Below are positions 8,552-18,513 of a DNA stretch of 64,000 nucleotides, one piece after another; position 1 is the stretch's first letter, and every line of letters starts with the position of its first letter. Source of the stretch: Pedobacter frigidisoli (lineage in GTDB: Bacteria > Bacteroidota > Bacteroidia > Sphingobacteriales > Sphingobacteriaceae); NCBI RefSeq assembly GCF_004331675.1, contig NZ_SJSN01000001.1, positions 310,001 through 374,000 of the forward strand, given 5' to 3'. The position numbers were made by a program, and so were the translations under genes. The notes beneath the pieces are model-generated. The model saw nothing but the letters and a program-made list of their open reading frames with translations, was not told where the DNA came from and did not search any database.

Positions 8552-9952
8552 ATGAAATTCAGATATAAGTATTCTATTTTAATCGGTTTTACCATACTAA
8601 CCTTAAGTGCCTGCGTAACTAAAAAATACACTCGCCCTGAAGTTACAAGTGTAGGTTTATACCGCGATAAAAACACAACAGATACAACAACCATGGCAGA
8701 TTTGCAGTGGAAAAGCTTGTTTTCTGATACCACTTTGCAATCGCTAATTCAACAAGGGATAAATCAAAATTTAGATTTAAAACAAGCGATTGAACGAATT
8801 AAAATTGCCGAAGCTACTTTAATACAAAGTCGCGGGGCTCTATTGCCAACTCTGCAGGCAGATGTAAATGTAACCGATAATAAAGCATCGGCGGCAGCAC
8901 AAAACTTTCCTGCCGGGATAAACATTAACCTCGAAACGCAAACTTACAAAGCACAGCTTAGCACCAGTTGGGAAGCCGATATTTGGGGTAAGTTAAGTAG
9001 CGCAAAACGAGGTGCTTATGCAACTTTATTACAAAGTGATGCCGCAAAACGTGCTGTACAAACCCAGCTTATTGCAACTATTGCCAATAACTATTATACT
9101 TTGTTAGCACTTGATAAGCAATTGGCCATTACCGAGCAAACAATTAAAATTAGACTACAGGATGTGGAAACCATGAAAGCCCTAAAAGAGGGTGCAGTGG
9201 TAAACGGTGCCGCTGTAGTTCAAAGTGAGGCGAATTTATATGCAGCACAGGTTACTTTGCCCGATTTAAAGAGAAGCATTAAAGAAGCTGAGAATGCATT
9301 AAGCATTATTTTGGCAAAAGCACCAGGAAGCATCAATCGCACTACTTTAGACCAGCAAACGCCATACAATAATTTACAAACTGGTATTTCAGCACAGCTT
9401 CTACAAAACCGCCCAGATGTTATTGCTGCAGAATTTGGTTTTAGGTCCTCTTTTGAGAATACCAATGTTGCCAAGGCTTATTTCTATCCTGCATTAACTT
9501 TAACTGCTACTGGTGGCCTTTCGAGTTTGCAACTACAAGATTTTTTTAGCAAATCTATTTTCTACAATTTAGTTGGTGGTTTAACGCAGCCAATTTTTGC
9601 AAGAGGTGCAAATAAAGCTCGCTTAAAAACCGCAGAAGCAAATCAGCAAATTGCATTTTACACGTTTCAACAAACGCTTTTAACTGGCGGACAAGAAGTA
9701 TCTAACGCTTTATATGCTTATCAAACCGCAGCAGAAAAAGAAGAAACCAGAGCAAAGCAAATCGCATCTTTAACCAAGGCAGTAGATTTTACTAAAGAAT
9801 TATTACGTTACAGTTCGGCAACAAATTATACTGATGTTTTAACTTCAGAGCAAAGTTTGTTAACTGCTCAATTAAGCGGCATTAACGATAGACTACAAAA
9901 ATTACAATCAGTAGTGGAACTATATCGTGCCTTAGGTGGCGGTTGGAAATAA
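8552..9952 (+). CDS. Outer-membrane efflux channel lipoprotein (OprM/NodT, TolC-like)
   Basis: This trimeric outer-membrane channel completes the tripartite pump. The signal peptide ends LSAC with Cys21 as the lipidation site, followed by KKYTRPEV, matching the OprM N-terminus. Two outer-membrane efflux repeats run through residues 60-255 and 265-460, including QNRPDVIAAE between them. The length of 466 fits. It is the last gene of the operon; an intrinsic terminator starts 25 bases after the stop. Confidence 0.95.
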   Translation: MKFRYKYSILIGFTILTLSACVTKKYTRPEVTSVGLYRDKNTTDTTTMADLQWKSLFSDTTLQSLIQQGINQNLDLKQAIERIKIAEATLIQSRGALLPTLQADVNVTDNKASAAAQNFPAGININLETQTYKAQLSTSWEADIWGKLSSAKRGAYATLLQSDAAKRAVQTQLIATIANNYYTLLALDKQLAITEQTIKIRLQDVETMKALKEGAVVNGAAVVQSEANLYAAQVTLPDLKRSIKEAENALSIILAKAPGSINRTTLDQQTPYNNLQTGISAQLLQNRPDVIAAEFGFRSSFENTNVAKAYFYPALTLTATGGLSSLQLQDFFSKSIFYNLVGGLTQPIFARGANKARLKTAEANQQIAFYTFQQTLLTGGQEVSNALYAYQTAAEKEETRAKQIASLTKAVDFTKELLRYSSATNYTDVLTSEQSLLTAQLSGINDRLQKLQSVVELYRALGGGWK

Positions 9953-9976
9953 AAATACTGTATTTAACAAGCAATA

Positions 9977-10015
9977 AAAGGCATTCTGATTTTTGTTCAG
10001 GATGCTTTTTTTTTT
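9977..10015 (+). terminator. Intrinsic terminator of the RND efflux operon
   Basis: AAGGCATTCTGA pairs with TCAGGATGCTT (one wobble) around a short T-rich loop, followed by a run of ten or more T residues. It lies directly after the outer-membrane channel gene. Its T-run overlaps the first bases of the structured element at 10013. Confidence 0.9.
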
Positions 10016-10120
10016 GGAAAGCAAATCCTGTATTCATCGGTTTGGTTCGGTCCCGCTTTTTGTTCCAAGTCCCGATGAAATATCGGGAACTTTGCACTAC
10101 AATCGGGTTTAGGTGGCAAA
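10013..10120 (+). repeat. Structured intergenic element, copy 10013 (reference copy)
   Basis: Landmarks in order: TTTGGAAAGCAAATCCTGTA, GGTTCGGTCCCGCTTTTTG, the hairpin CCCGATGAAATATCGGG (10071-10087), and CACTACAATCGGGTTTAGG, ending GGCAAA. Copies at 3623, 18125, 18318 (minus), 23810, 30631, 45405 and 45658 share these landmarks. The outer ends (TTTGGAAAGC and GGCAAA) are partly complementary. Short open frames across it are not genes. Confidence 0.8.
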
Positions 10121-10276
10121 TTCACTAGCTTAAACTGAAAGATAAAACCCTTGCTAAATCTTAAAACATATAGCTCACTGGGCTACATCAACTTTTTCAA
10201 AAATAATTAATCGTTTTTTTTCTAAAACGCTAGTCACTAAACAGTTTATTCGTATTTTGGCGAACCAAACAATTTT

Positions 10277-13200
10277 ATGCGTCTCTCGAAATACTTAGCC
10301 ATCATAATAGGCATACTTTTCTTCAACAATACTTATGCCCAACTTTATATTGTAACCAGCAATGCCGATAGTGGCCCTGGAACACTTCGGGAGGGCTTAA
10401 CACGTGCTATAGACCCAAATAGAACGACTCCCTACATTATCAATTTCAATTTACCTGGTACGCCAAGCGATAACGCAAACAGAACCATTAGACTAAGAAC
10501 TGCTTTACCTATTGTTTCCTCGAACGTAGTTATTGATGGCACATCGCAAACTGCTTGGCCAGCTTTGGGCGTTTCTGGAGCAAAAGTTATTTTAGAACCA
10601 GAATACACCACAACTACCTTTTCAGGCCTTGTTATTGGTCAATCTGCAACTACCCAAACCCAAACTACTGGCGTAGAAATTTATGGCTTAAACATTCGGA
10701 ATTTTGCTACGATTACCAATCTGCAAAATGTTAACATGGGGCAAGGATCGGGTATAGTTATCGATTACCGTTCAACCAATATTATCATTGGTGCGGCAGG
10801 AAAGGGAAATGTAATTGGTGGTAATATTAACGGAATTGTGATTCAGAATAGTTATTTCTACACCAACACAATTGCACCAATCAAAATAAAAATTCAATCG
10901 AATTTAATTGGGGTTATTTATGATGGAATTACGCCGAACACAAACGTTATCGGTATATCGGCCAACCTTTATGATTGTGCTTTAGATGTTGGTGGAGATA
11001 ATGCTGGTGAGGGAAACGTAGTCGCCGCAAATAAAATCAATATCGACGTAACAAGAGCAAGTTACTCAACTCCAGCAAGATTTGATGTAAACATCATCAA
11101 CAATAAAATAGGGGTTGATTATACCGGCAGAAAGGATTTCCACGAATTACCCATATTCCTATCCTCATCATCACTAGAAATTTCCGGCTTAAAAGTCAAC
11201 TCCATCAACACAGCACTCTATGTTAGAAATAATATCATTGGCGGCAATAGAACTACTGGTGTATCCATAACAACTTCCGATTTTATCCTTACGGGAAATG
11301 CAATTGGAACTGATGCCACAGGAACAATAGTAATGGGAAATGGTATTGGCGTTAAAGTTGAAGCGAATGCTACAGGAAATATAGGTGGCGCCACAGCAGC
11401 AGAGGCAAACATCATTGCCAATAACAATTTCGGTATAGAAACCGTATCTGCAAGGCCTGTTAAAATTACCCGAAATAGCATGTTTTGCAATAAGACTTTC
11501 GGTATTGGAAAAACATTGAGCATTTTTCAACCCATCATCCAAATTCTCAAAAAGAATGCAACTGGTGTTTATGGTAAGGCAACTCCAAATTCGGAAGTAG
11601 AACTTTTTTACACGGTAAATTGTAGCGGCATCTGCGAGGGTAAAACCTATATTGCAACCGTACAGGCGGGAAGCGACGGCAGATGGTCTTATCCTACTCC
11701 GGTTACAGGAATGGTTACCGCTACAGCAAGTTTGCTAAATGCGACCACTTCTCCTTTTTCTACTGCGGAGCTTTTACCTAACGAGGCCATTGTAGAACCT
11801 GTAACTTGTAGTGCAAATGGATCCATCACCATTCCCGAAGTACGTGAAGGGTTTACATTCTCTTGGGTAAAAATAGAAACCGACGGAAGTAGAGTTCCAA
11901 AGGGTAATACACAAAGTATTTCAGGGTTGGATGTGGGAACTTACGAAGTTACCATTGATGATGGCTGTAAGGCGTTTCCTTCTGTATTTGTAATTAAAGA
12001 TCAAAAATTAACCAAACCCACTATTATTGCGCCTGTTCCAACCTGCGGACAAACATCTTTTACTTTTACCGCTGAGGTTTTAAGGGGAAAAGGAGTTTTA
12101 AAATTTAAGTGGATTAACTCAGCCACAAGTGCGACGGTAAGTAATTCAAATCCTGCTGTATTACCAGAAGGCAATTATTTCGTTACCGTAACCGACGAGG
12201 CTAATTGTTCATTAGATTCTGATCCGATCGATATTAAAAGAAAGCCACAACCTAAAATTAGAAGCCCAACAAAAACTACTCCAGCAGCTTGCGGAAAAGA
12301 TAACGGCGGCATTTCTGGAATGGTAATTTCCGATGCAACGGGAACCTTAAGCTATAAATGGTTCAAACGTGATGCAACTACAGGGATTTTAGGAACAGAT
12401 GTGGTATCTACAACTTTGGATTTAGAGAACGTAGGTGGCGGCGGCTATACGTTATATGTTTACGATCTAGGGCAATGCTCACCCGTTACACAATCATATA
12501 ATATTAGCACTTACAGCGATGTTTCTATCACTGGCGGAACAGTAACCTTGGCCAGATGTGGCTTGAACAATGGCGCAATAGATTTGGTAAACATTACCAA
12601 TGCCGATACTTACGAATGGCTTGGCCCTACCGGACAAAGCATTAAAAAAGGAACCTACTCGCCAGGCATGTCGATTAAAATAATGGATTTAGCTCCTGGA
12701 ACCTATACGCTAAGGGCAAGCAACTCATTATACATTTGTTCGCTAGACAGAACTTTTCGCGTAGATGCATCAACACCAACCGTATTTGCATATACTCAAG
12801 AAGTACAGCCAACAACCTGCGAGTTAATTAATGGAAGCATCACATTAAATTTCAGTTCTGTATTACCAACAGTTTATTCTTGGGTTGATGAATCGGGTAA
12901 CACCATTCCAAGTACGAGATCTGGAAATGTGATTAGCCTTAAAAGTTTACCTGGTGGAAATTACAGAATGCTTGCTCGCGATATTTACGATTGTCCACAA
13001 GTTTTAGGCCCGTTTGCCCTTAATATTACCCCGAAACTTAATATCGTATCAAGTACTGGCAAGGCTAGTAAAGATGGCTGTAGTTTACAAAGAGGATCCG
13101 TAACTGGAGTTCAGGTTATTGGCGGCATTCCAGCTTACGATTTTAAATGGATAAATGCCACAGGCGAAGCTATACAATACACTCAAGACTTAATTAATGT

Positions 13201-13807
13201 TGGCGCTGGAACTTACCGCCTAGAAGTAAGGGATAAAACGGCTTGTGGTTATGCCATTAGCGAGCCTTTTACCATTATTGATGAGCCCTTTAAAATTGTA
13301 GCGCCAATCATCAACGATCTTCGTGTTTGTTACGTTTCTGATATCACTTTGCCCGTTACTGCTCCAGAAGAAGGCATTTATCAACTTTTTGAAGATATGG
13401 AAGATAGCAAGCCATTTCTAGAAAGCAAGAATGGCGTCTTCAATTTCAAAGTAGCCAAAACTGCAGATTATTACGTTCGAAGAACTTTGGGCTCGTGCAT
13501 GAGCGAATTCACCAAAGTACATGTAGAAGTAACGCATGATAACTTGGAAGTGACCAATACCATGACACCAAACGGCGACGGAATGAATGATATATGGCAA
13601 GTAAGAGGTCTTCCAGATTTTAAGGGAACAAATATCAAGATTTATACTCGAGGCGGTCAGTTGGTTTACGAATCTATTGGAAATTACACCAAACCATTCG
13701 ACGGAAGATTTAGGGATAAGGAATTACCTGCTGGTGTTTATTATTATGTAATCGATTTAAGGGCAGAATGTAAACCTCTCGGTGGAAGCATAACACTTCT
13801 GCGTTAA
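10277..13807 (+). CDS. Large secreted beta-helix/SprB-repeat protein with type IX type B sorting domain
   Basis: This 1176-residue protein has a signal peptide ending NNTYAQ. Residues about 25-400 form a right-handed parallel beta-helix, recognised by repeated NVIGGN and NxIIG turns. Residues about 520-1075 contain serial SprB/PKD-like beta repeats with paired cysteines and the pattern C...GSI/GxYxxxVxDxxxC. The last ~90 residues are the gliding motility-associated (CHU_C, type B) sorting domain, with TMTPNGDGMNDIW, PAGVYYYVIDL and the terminal GGSITLLR. Such proteins are exported by the type IX secretion system to the cell surface or outside. The gene ends sharing four bases with a PorP/SprF gene on the other strand, a partner family for type B cargo. 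Its ligand is unknown; adhesion is a guess. Confidence 0.9.
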   Translation: MRLSKYLAIIIGILFFNNTYAQLYIVTSNADSGPGTLREGLTRAIDPNRTTPYIINFNLPGTPSDNANRTIRLRTALPIVSSNVVIDGTSQTAWPALGVSGAKVILEPEYTTTTFSGLVIGQSATTQTQTTGVEIYGLNIRNFATITNLQNVNMGQGSGIVIDYRSTNIIIGAAGKGNVIGGNINGIVIQNSYFYTNTIAPIKIKIQSNLIGVIYDGITPNTNVIGISANLYDCALDVGGDNAGEGNVVAANKINIDVTRASYSTPARFDVNIINNKIGVDYTGRKDFHELPIFLSSSSLEISGLKVNSINTALYVRNNIIGGNRTTGVSITTSDFILTGNAIGTDATGTIVMGNGIGVKVEANATGNIGGATAAEANIIANNNFGIETVSARPVKITRNSMFCNKTFGIGKTLSIFQPIIQILKKNATGVYGKATPNSEVELFYTVNCSGICEGKTYIATVQAGSDGRWSYPTPVTGMVTATASLLNATTSPFSTAELLPNEAIVEPVTCSANGSITIPEVREGFTFSWVKIETDGSRVPKGNTQSISGLDVGTYEVTIDDGCKAFPSVFVIKDQKLTKPTIIAPVPTCGQTSFTFTAEVLRGKGVLKFKWINSATSATVSNSNPAVLPEGNYFVTVTDEANCSLDSDPIDIKRKPQPKIRSPTKTTPAACGKDNGGISGMVISDATGTLSYKWFKRDATTGILGTDVVSTTLDLENVGGGGYTLYVYDLGQCSPVTQSYNISTYSDVSITGGTVTLARCGLNNGAIDLVNITNADTYEWLGPTGQSIKKGTYSPGMSIKIMDLAPGTYTLRASNSLYICSLDRTFRVDASTPTVFAYTQEVQPTTCELINGSITLNFSSVLPTVYSWVDESGNTIPSTRSGNVISLKSLPGGNYRMLARDIYDCPQVLGPFALNITPKLNIVSSTGKASKDGCSLQRGSVTGVQVIGGIPAYDFKWINATGEAIQYTQDLINVGAGTYRLEVRDKTACGYAISEPFTIIDEPFKIVAPIINDLRVCYVSDITLPVTAPEEGIYQLFEDMEDSKPFLESKNGVFNFKVAKTADYYVRRTLGSCMSEFTKVHVEVTHDNLEVTNTMTPNGDGMNDIWQVRGLPDFKGTNIKIYTRGGQLVYESIGNYTKPFDGRFRDKELPAGVYYYVIDLRAECKPLGGSITLLR

Positions 13808-14814
13808 AACTGACGGCTTGGACACCTCACTTGGTAACGGTTATTAAGCAGAATACCCAATACAATTTCATGAGTACCGTTATTAACCGATCGTAAGCCG
13901 GAAGTATTTACATCATAAGAATAACTTAAGTTAACCAATGAAGCGATATTTAATCCAGCTAAAAGTGAGAAGGAGTCGTTATTTCTAAAACTGCTACCCA
14001 CCCAAAATTTATCTTGATAAGCTAACTTAATGTTGGCATCAAAAGTTGCGGGAGAGTTTATCCAATAGCTGATTAATGCAGATGGAATTGCTGCTATGTC
14101 TTCATCTAAAAAGATTTTATAACCAAAAGTGCCATAAAAATTAGGCAATTGATAAGCCTGTGTTACTACCTGATTATTTCTTGTTTTATCTCTAAAACCT
14201 AAAATCTGCTTCATCGAAATGCCGCCAAAAAACCTCGGACTATAAAGCCAGATTCCAGCGCCAACATCTGGCCGTATTTTATTATTATAATCAGCAGAAA
14301 ATAGCGGATCGGCAGATTCATCAGCAACAATTCCAGGTACATCAACGCTTATTGAATTAAAGCCGCCCGATAAACCAAGCGAAAGATTAATCTCATTGGT
14401 AAGCCCAAGGTGATAAGCATAAGTAACATTCACACTTGTTTGTCTTACCAAACCAGCCTTATCTGTCATTGCAACCAAGCCAATTCCATGATGCGGTTCG
14501 GCAGCGGTGAAATTATTTACATAACTTCTGCTCATAGGATTATCGCCAGAACCCGCAAAAGAATTGATATTACTTCGAACAAAATCCTCTCCTATTGCGG
14601 TACTTAACGACAGATATTGTGTATTTGGCGATCCCTCTAAACCAGTCCACTGTTTGCGCAAACCTAATTTTAGATCAGTATAATTATCTATGCCAGATAA
14701 TGCTGGGTTTAATAAAATATTGTTGAAAATATATTGCGTGCTTCTGGGTACTTCTTGCGCAATGCAAAAAAGACTCATGGATAAACAGAGCGAGAGAGCG
14801 AAAAAAAATTTCAT
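13804..14814 (-). CDS. PorP/SprF family type IX secretion outer-membrane protein
   Basis: The family comprises outer-membrane beta-barrels needed for delivery or surface anchoring of type B sorting-domain cargo. The 336 residues start with a signal peptide (FCIAQ as probable cleavage end) and the family pattern QYIFNNILLNPALSG, then GLRKQWTGLEGSPNTQYLS. Alternating hydrophobic strands fill the rest. It faces the large type IX cargo gene at 10277-13807 and overlaps it by the four bases TTAA, which supply both stops. This tail-to-tail pairing supports a functional link. Confidence 0.93.
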   Translation of the reverse strand: MKFFFALSLCLSMSLFCIAQEVPRSTQYIFNNILLNPALSGIDNYTDLKLGLRKQWTGLEGSPNTQYLSLSTAIGEDFVRSNINSFAGSGDNPMSRSYVNNFTAAEPHHGIGLVAMTDKAGLVRQTSVNVTYAYHLGLTNEINLSLGLSGGFNSISVDVPGIVADESADPLFSADYNNKIRPDVGAGIWLYSPRFFGGISMKQILGFRDKTRNNQVVTQAYQLPNFYGTFGYKIFLDEDIAAIPSALISYWINSPATFDANIKLAYQDKFWVGSSFRNNDSFSLLAGLNIASLVNLSYSYDVNTSGLRSVNNGTHEIVLGILLNNRYQVRCPSRQF

Positions 14815-15102
14815 TTAGTTCTTAAGGATACGTTGTCTGGTTAATATTTGCTGATAAGATATCCGCAAAATATATCTGCTAAGATAATAAGTTGTAGCCA
14901 ATTAAGGTGTAAAGCACAGAATTTTAATTTGAATAATTGGATTAGCAGGAATCCAAACAATGATTAATTAAAAGTTTTCAAATACTTTATAAAAAAAAAC
15001 ATTTCAGCTGCAAAACGCATCACATTTTTTGATCTCACCTCAAAATATTGTAAGTTTAAAGTTTTTTAAGCGGTTAGCTTATAAAAATTTTTATCCTCTT
15101 CA

Positions 15103-17994
15103 ATGTTACGTGTAGATAGCGCTAAAGCCTGTAAAGTTGTGTACTCTTTGTGTAAGCATGAGTATTTAGGCTATTTAATTGAGCCTCACATTGTTCAGTT
15201 GAATCCACAAGGCGATTTCTCTTTTACTTATCAAAGAATTTTTACCCATACCGCAGCAGAATTTAACGCTTGCTTAGGCGAAATTGACTATAAACTCATC
15301 AAGATTTTAGATGATATTGAGCAAGATTCGCTCATAAAAAAGTATTATAAAAAACTCATCAGACCAACCGAGTTTTTCACCAAAATATTCGACGCAAAAT
15401 TTTATGAAAATGTTCGTCCTAAAATTGAAAAGAAACTTGCCGAAGCATTAGAAATCTTAAAGATTAAGAATGAGCTTTATGTGATGGATAAAGACGGCTG
15501 GCCTGTAGAACGTAAGATCGAACTTGCAGATGAACCTGCCTCTATCCTCTTTCATTTCCGCAGGAACGAAACGGAAACCCGTTATTTTCCAACTATAAAA
15601 TACCAAAATTTGCGCATCGAATTTATGTTCAAGGAAGCGCAAATTATCAGCAACAAACCTGCTTGGTTATTATTAAACGATGTTTTATATTTCTTTGATC
15701 AGGATATTGAAGGTAAAAAACTGCAACCGTTTTTGGCAAAAAGATATATCTCTATTCCAAAATCTACAGAAGCTACGTACTTTGAAAAGTTTGTTGCTCC
15801 TTTGATAGAGAAGCACCATGTATATGCAGAAGGATTCGAAATTAGAACTGAGCAATTTGATGCAACACCCATTGTAAAAGTTTTTTATGTTGATGGTGGC
15901 TTGTCTCAAATACAACTGTATTTTAAATATGGAGAGTATGTTTTTTCAGTAGAAAATGCACATAAAGTTACGGTTCGTTTAGAGAAAACTGCCGATAATT
16001 ATATCTTCCACCGCATAAAACGATCTGCAGATTGGGAGAAAAAGCAGTTTAATTTACTACTATCGCTCGGACTAAAAAAGACGGGTACATTATTGCACAA
16101 TTTAGAGGTTGCTTCGCAAGATGAAAACCCAAGTTACGCAGCCATAAATTGGGTAAACGAGCACATTGAGGTTTTAGAAGCTTCTGGTTTCGAAATTGAA
16201 CAAGCAACCGGGCAAAAACGTTTTGTTTTTGGCGCCAATAAAATTGATTTAGAAGTAAAAGAAGGCAACGATTGGTTTGATATTAATGCTGTGGTTTGGT
16301 TCGGGAAATATCAAATTCCATTCCTTTCCCTTAAACAACATATTCTACATAAACGTAGAGAATTTTTATTACCCGATGGCGAAGTGGCCATTATTCCTGA
16401 TAAGTGGTTTACACAATATGGAAGTTTATTCAGCTTGGCTGAGGCAGGCAAAACCCTCAAACTTAAGAAACACCACATTGGCTTAATTAACGATTTGGCT
16501 GAAGACAGCTTGGCAAATGTAACCTTGGAGCGTAAACTTCAACGTTTATCTGATTTTGAGAATATTGCCGATACACAAATGCCCGTTCACTTTAAAGGCA
16601 GTTTACGCGATTACCAAAAAGCGGGGTACAATTGGTTTAGTTTCTTACGTGAATATAATTTTGGCGGCTGCTTAGCTGATGATATGGGTTTGGGTAAAAC
16701 CATCCAGACTTTGGCAATGTTGCAAAAAGTTAAGGAAGATGATCAGTTGGCTGAAACGCAAACCACCTCTCTAATTATTATGCCAACCTCATTAATTTAT
16801 AATTGGCTAACGGAGGCTAAAAAGTTCACGCCAAAACTTAAAATTCTTGCACATACAGGCACGAACAGAAATAAGGATGTTGCCAATTTTGCGAATTATG
16901 ATATTGTAATTACTACTTATGGTGTAACCCGAGTGGATGTAGATGAGCTGAAAAACTTCTACTTCAACTACGTTATTCTCGATGAGAGTCAGAATATTAA
17001 AAACCCATCTTCGAAATCATTTAAATCTGTTCGCAGCTTAAAATCCAGACATCGGTTAATTTTAAGTGGTACACCTGTGGAGAATTCGGTTGGCGATTTA
17101 TGGTCGCAGCTTACTTTTTTAAATCCTGGTTTACTGGGCACCCAAGCATTCTTTTATGAGGAATACGTTCAGGCAATTGAAAAGAAAAAAGATGAGGAGA
17201 AAGCCCGAAAACTTCAATCGATTATAAAACCTTTTGTTCTTCGCCGAACAAAAGAACAGGTTGCATCAGAATTACCTCCAAAAACTGAGCAGATTATTTA
17301 TTGCGACATGAGTGAAGACCAAGCCGCTTATTACGAAAAAACTAAATCAGCTTATCGCAACGATCTTTTGCAAAGTATGGATGATGGCACTTTCGCCCAA
17401 AAACAAGTTCAGCTTTTGCAGGGATTAACGGCTTTACGTCAGTTGGCCAACCACCCGATTATGATTGATGGCACCTACATTTCTGATTCGGGAAAGTTTG
17501 AAAATGTGATTCATACCTTGGATAACGTTCTAAAAGGCGGCCATAAGGTTTTGGTATTTTCGCAGTTTGTAAAACACCTCGATATTTTCAAAAAACATTT
17601 TGAAGCTGAAAATATTCCATTCGCCTATTTAGATGGCTCTACACGTAATCGCGGAGAAATCGTATCGGAATTTCAGCAGAATGCTGATTTAAAGGTATTT
17701 CTAATATCCATAAAAGCCGGTGGCGTAGGTTTGAACTTAACCCAGGCCGATTATGTTTTTATTTTGGATCCATGGTGGAATCCCGCTGTTGAACAACAAG
17801 CTATCGATAGAACGCATCGCATCGGACAAGACAAAAAGGTTTTCATTTATAAGTTCATCGCCAAAGATACCGTTGAGGAAAAAATTCTTGCCTTACAAAA
17901 CCGTAAAAAATCGCTTGCAAATTCGTTGATTACAACGGAAGAAAGTTTCTTTAAATCGTTGAGCAAAGAAGATATTCGAGATATATTGAATTAA
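15103..17994 (+). CDS. SNF2-family DEAD/DEAH-like helicase (SWI2/SNF2 ATPase)
   Basis: This is a double-stranded-DNA translocase of the bacterial SNF2 group, expected to remodel protein-DNA or transcription complexes. The 963 residues hold a long N-terminal part (1-500) without a clear domain. The ATPase follows: motif I DDMGLGKT (Lys532), motif II DESQ (627-630), the second RecA lobe with VLVFSQFVKHLDIF, and motif VI with DRTHRIGQ (Arg903, Arg906). No SWIM zinc finger is seen. The gene is single and separated by 288 bases from the divergent porP/sprF gene. A repeat-rich gap follows. The start ATG at 15103 precedes a continuous alignable-looking N-terminus. Confidence 0.92.
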   Translation: MLRVDSAKACKVVYSLCKHEYLGYLIEPHIVQLNPQGDFSFTYQRIFTHTAAEFNACLGEIDYKLIKILDDIEQDSLIKKYYKKLIRPTEFFTKIFDAKFYENVRPKIEKKLAEALEILKIKNELYVMDKDGWPVERKIELADEPASILFHFRRNETETRYFPTIKYQNLRIEFMFKEAQIISNKPAWLLLNDVLYFFDQDIEGKKLQPFLAKRYISIPKSTEATYFEKFVAPLIEKHHVYAEGFEIRTEQFDATPIVKVFYVDGGLSQIQLYFKYGEYVFSVENAHKVTVRLEKTADNYIFHRIKRSADWEKKQFNLLLSLGLKKTGTLLHNLEVASQDENPSYAAINWVNEHIEVLEASGFEIEQATGQKRFVFGANKIDLEVKEGNDWFDINAVVWFGKYQIPFLSLKQHILHKRREFLLPDGEVAIIPDKWFTQYGSLFSLAEAGKTLKLKKHHIGLINDLAEDSLANVTLERKLQRLSDFENIADTQMPVHFKGSLRDYQKAGYNWFSFLREYNFGGCLADDMGLGKTIQTLAMLQKVKEDDQLAETQTTSLIIMPTSLIYNWLTEAKKFTPKLKILAHTGTNRNKDVANFANYDIVITTYGVTRVDVDELKNFYFNYVILDESQNIKNPSSKSFKSVRSLKSRHRLILSGTPVENSVGDLWSQLTFLNPGLLGTQAFFYEEYVQAIEKKKDEEKARKLQSIIKPFVLRRTKEQVASELPPKTEQIIYCDMSEDQAAYYEKTKSAYRNDLLQSMDDGTFAQKQVQLLQGLTALRQLANHPIMIDGTYISDSGKFENVIHTLDNVLKGGHKVLVFSQFVKHLDIFKKHFEAENIPFAYLDGSTRNRGEIVSEFQQNADLKVFLISIKAGGVGLNLTQADYVFILDPWWNPAVEQQAIDRTHRIGQDKKVFIYKFIAKDTVEEKILALQNRKKSLANSLITTEESFFKSLSKEDIRDILN

Positions 17995-18124
17995 AAATAA
18001 ATACATTTTGTAGCCACGGAAACGCAGAAAACACGGAACCAAATATCATCTCAATCATTTTTATCATCCATAATCAAACATTTTTTGACATTTTAAAATT
18101 CTTGCCATTTGGAGAATCTTTTTT

Positions 18125-18224
18125 CTTGAAAATGAATATCAGAATCTCATGGCCTCTTTAGCCCCGTTATTCGCTTTAGCCCCGATTGAAAAAATCGGGG
18201 GCTACCGCTACTACCAGGTTTAAT
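18125..18224 (+). repeat. Structured intergenic element, degenerate copy 18125
   Basis: The hairpin GCCCCGATT-GAAAA-AATCGGGGGC (18179-18202) and the right end CTACCAGGTTTAATT are preserved, while the left half is weakly conserved. It faces a minus-strand copy about 100 bases downstream. Confidence 0.5.
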
Positions 18225-18317
18225 TATTTAAGGAATTTTTTCATTGCAAAACAGGACTTGTATGCTACAACCTTGCCTTGCAATTATGCTGATATTTACG
18301 CATTCTGTAGACAACCC

Positions 18318-18413
18318 TTTGTGCCTAAACCCGATCGAAGCGGGATGCCCAACAATTCTTCATTGTTGGCAGAAGCGGGAGCGGGAGTGAAAGCCGCCAA
18401 AAGCAGCTGCTTG
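18318..18413 (-). repeat. Structured intergenic element, minus-strand copy 18318
   Basis: Read on the minus strand it shows CTCCCGCTCCCGCTTCT, a hairpin with arms CCAACAAT and ATTGTTGG (18349-18369), and the right end CGATCGGGTTTAGGCACAAA. The stem sequence is unrelated to the usual CCGAT stem but still pairs fully, which supports selection for structure. Confidence 0.6.
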
Positions 18414-18513
18414 TTAATTTTCTAAAAACAAATAAAACCCCAATTCAATGTCAATTAAAACAAAACTCATTTCCCTTTCGCTTGTTATAAATTAGAACAT
18501 AAATTCTACTATC

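Larger units (their letters stand above)
17995..18513. other. Repeat-bearing intergenic gap, no gene
   Basis: The gap holds two structured elements in opposite orientation, at about 18125-18224 (plus) and 18318-18413 (minus). An 80-codon open frame at 18186-18425 runs through both repeats and has no protein-family features, so I do not call it. Confidence 0.6.

Noticed and set aside
9943..10128. 61-codon frame downstream of the efflux operon
   Set aside because: It lies inside the terminator and the structured element at 10013-10120 and encodes no recognisable protein.
18186..18425. 80-codon open frame after the SNF2 helicase
   Set aside because: It runs through two structured repeats, has no family features and unusual composition; translation of repeat sequence is the simpler explanation.
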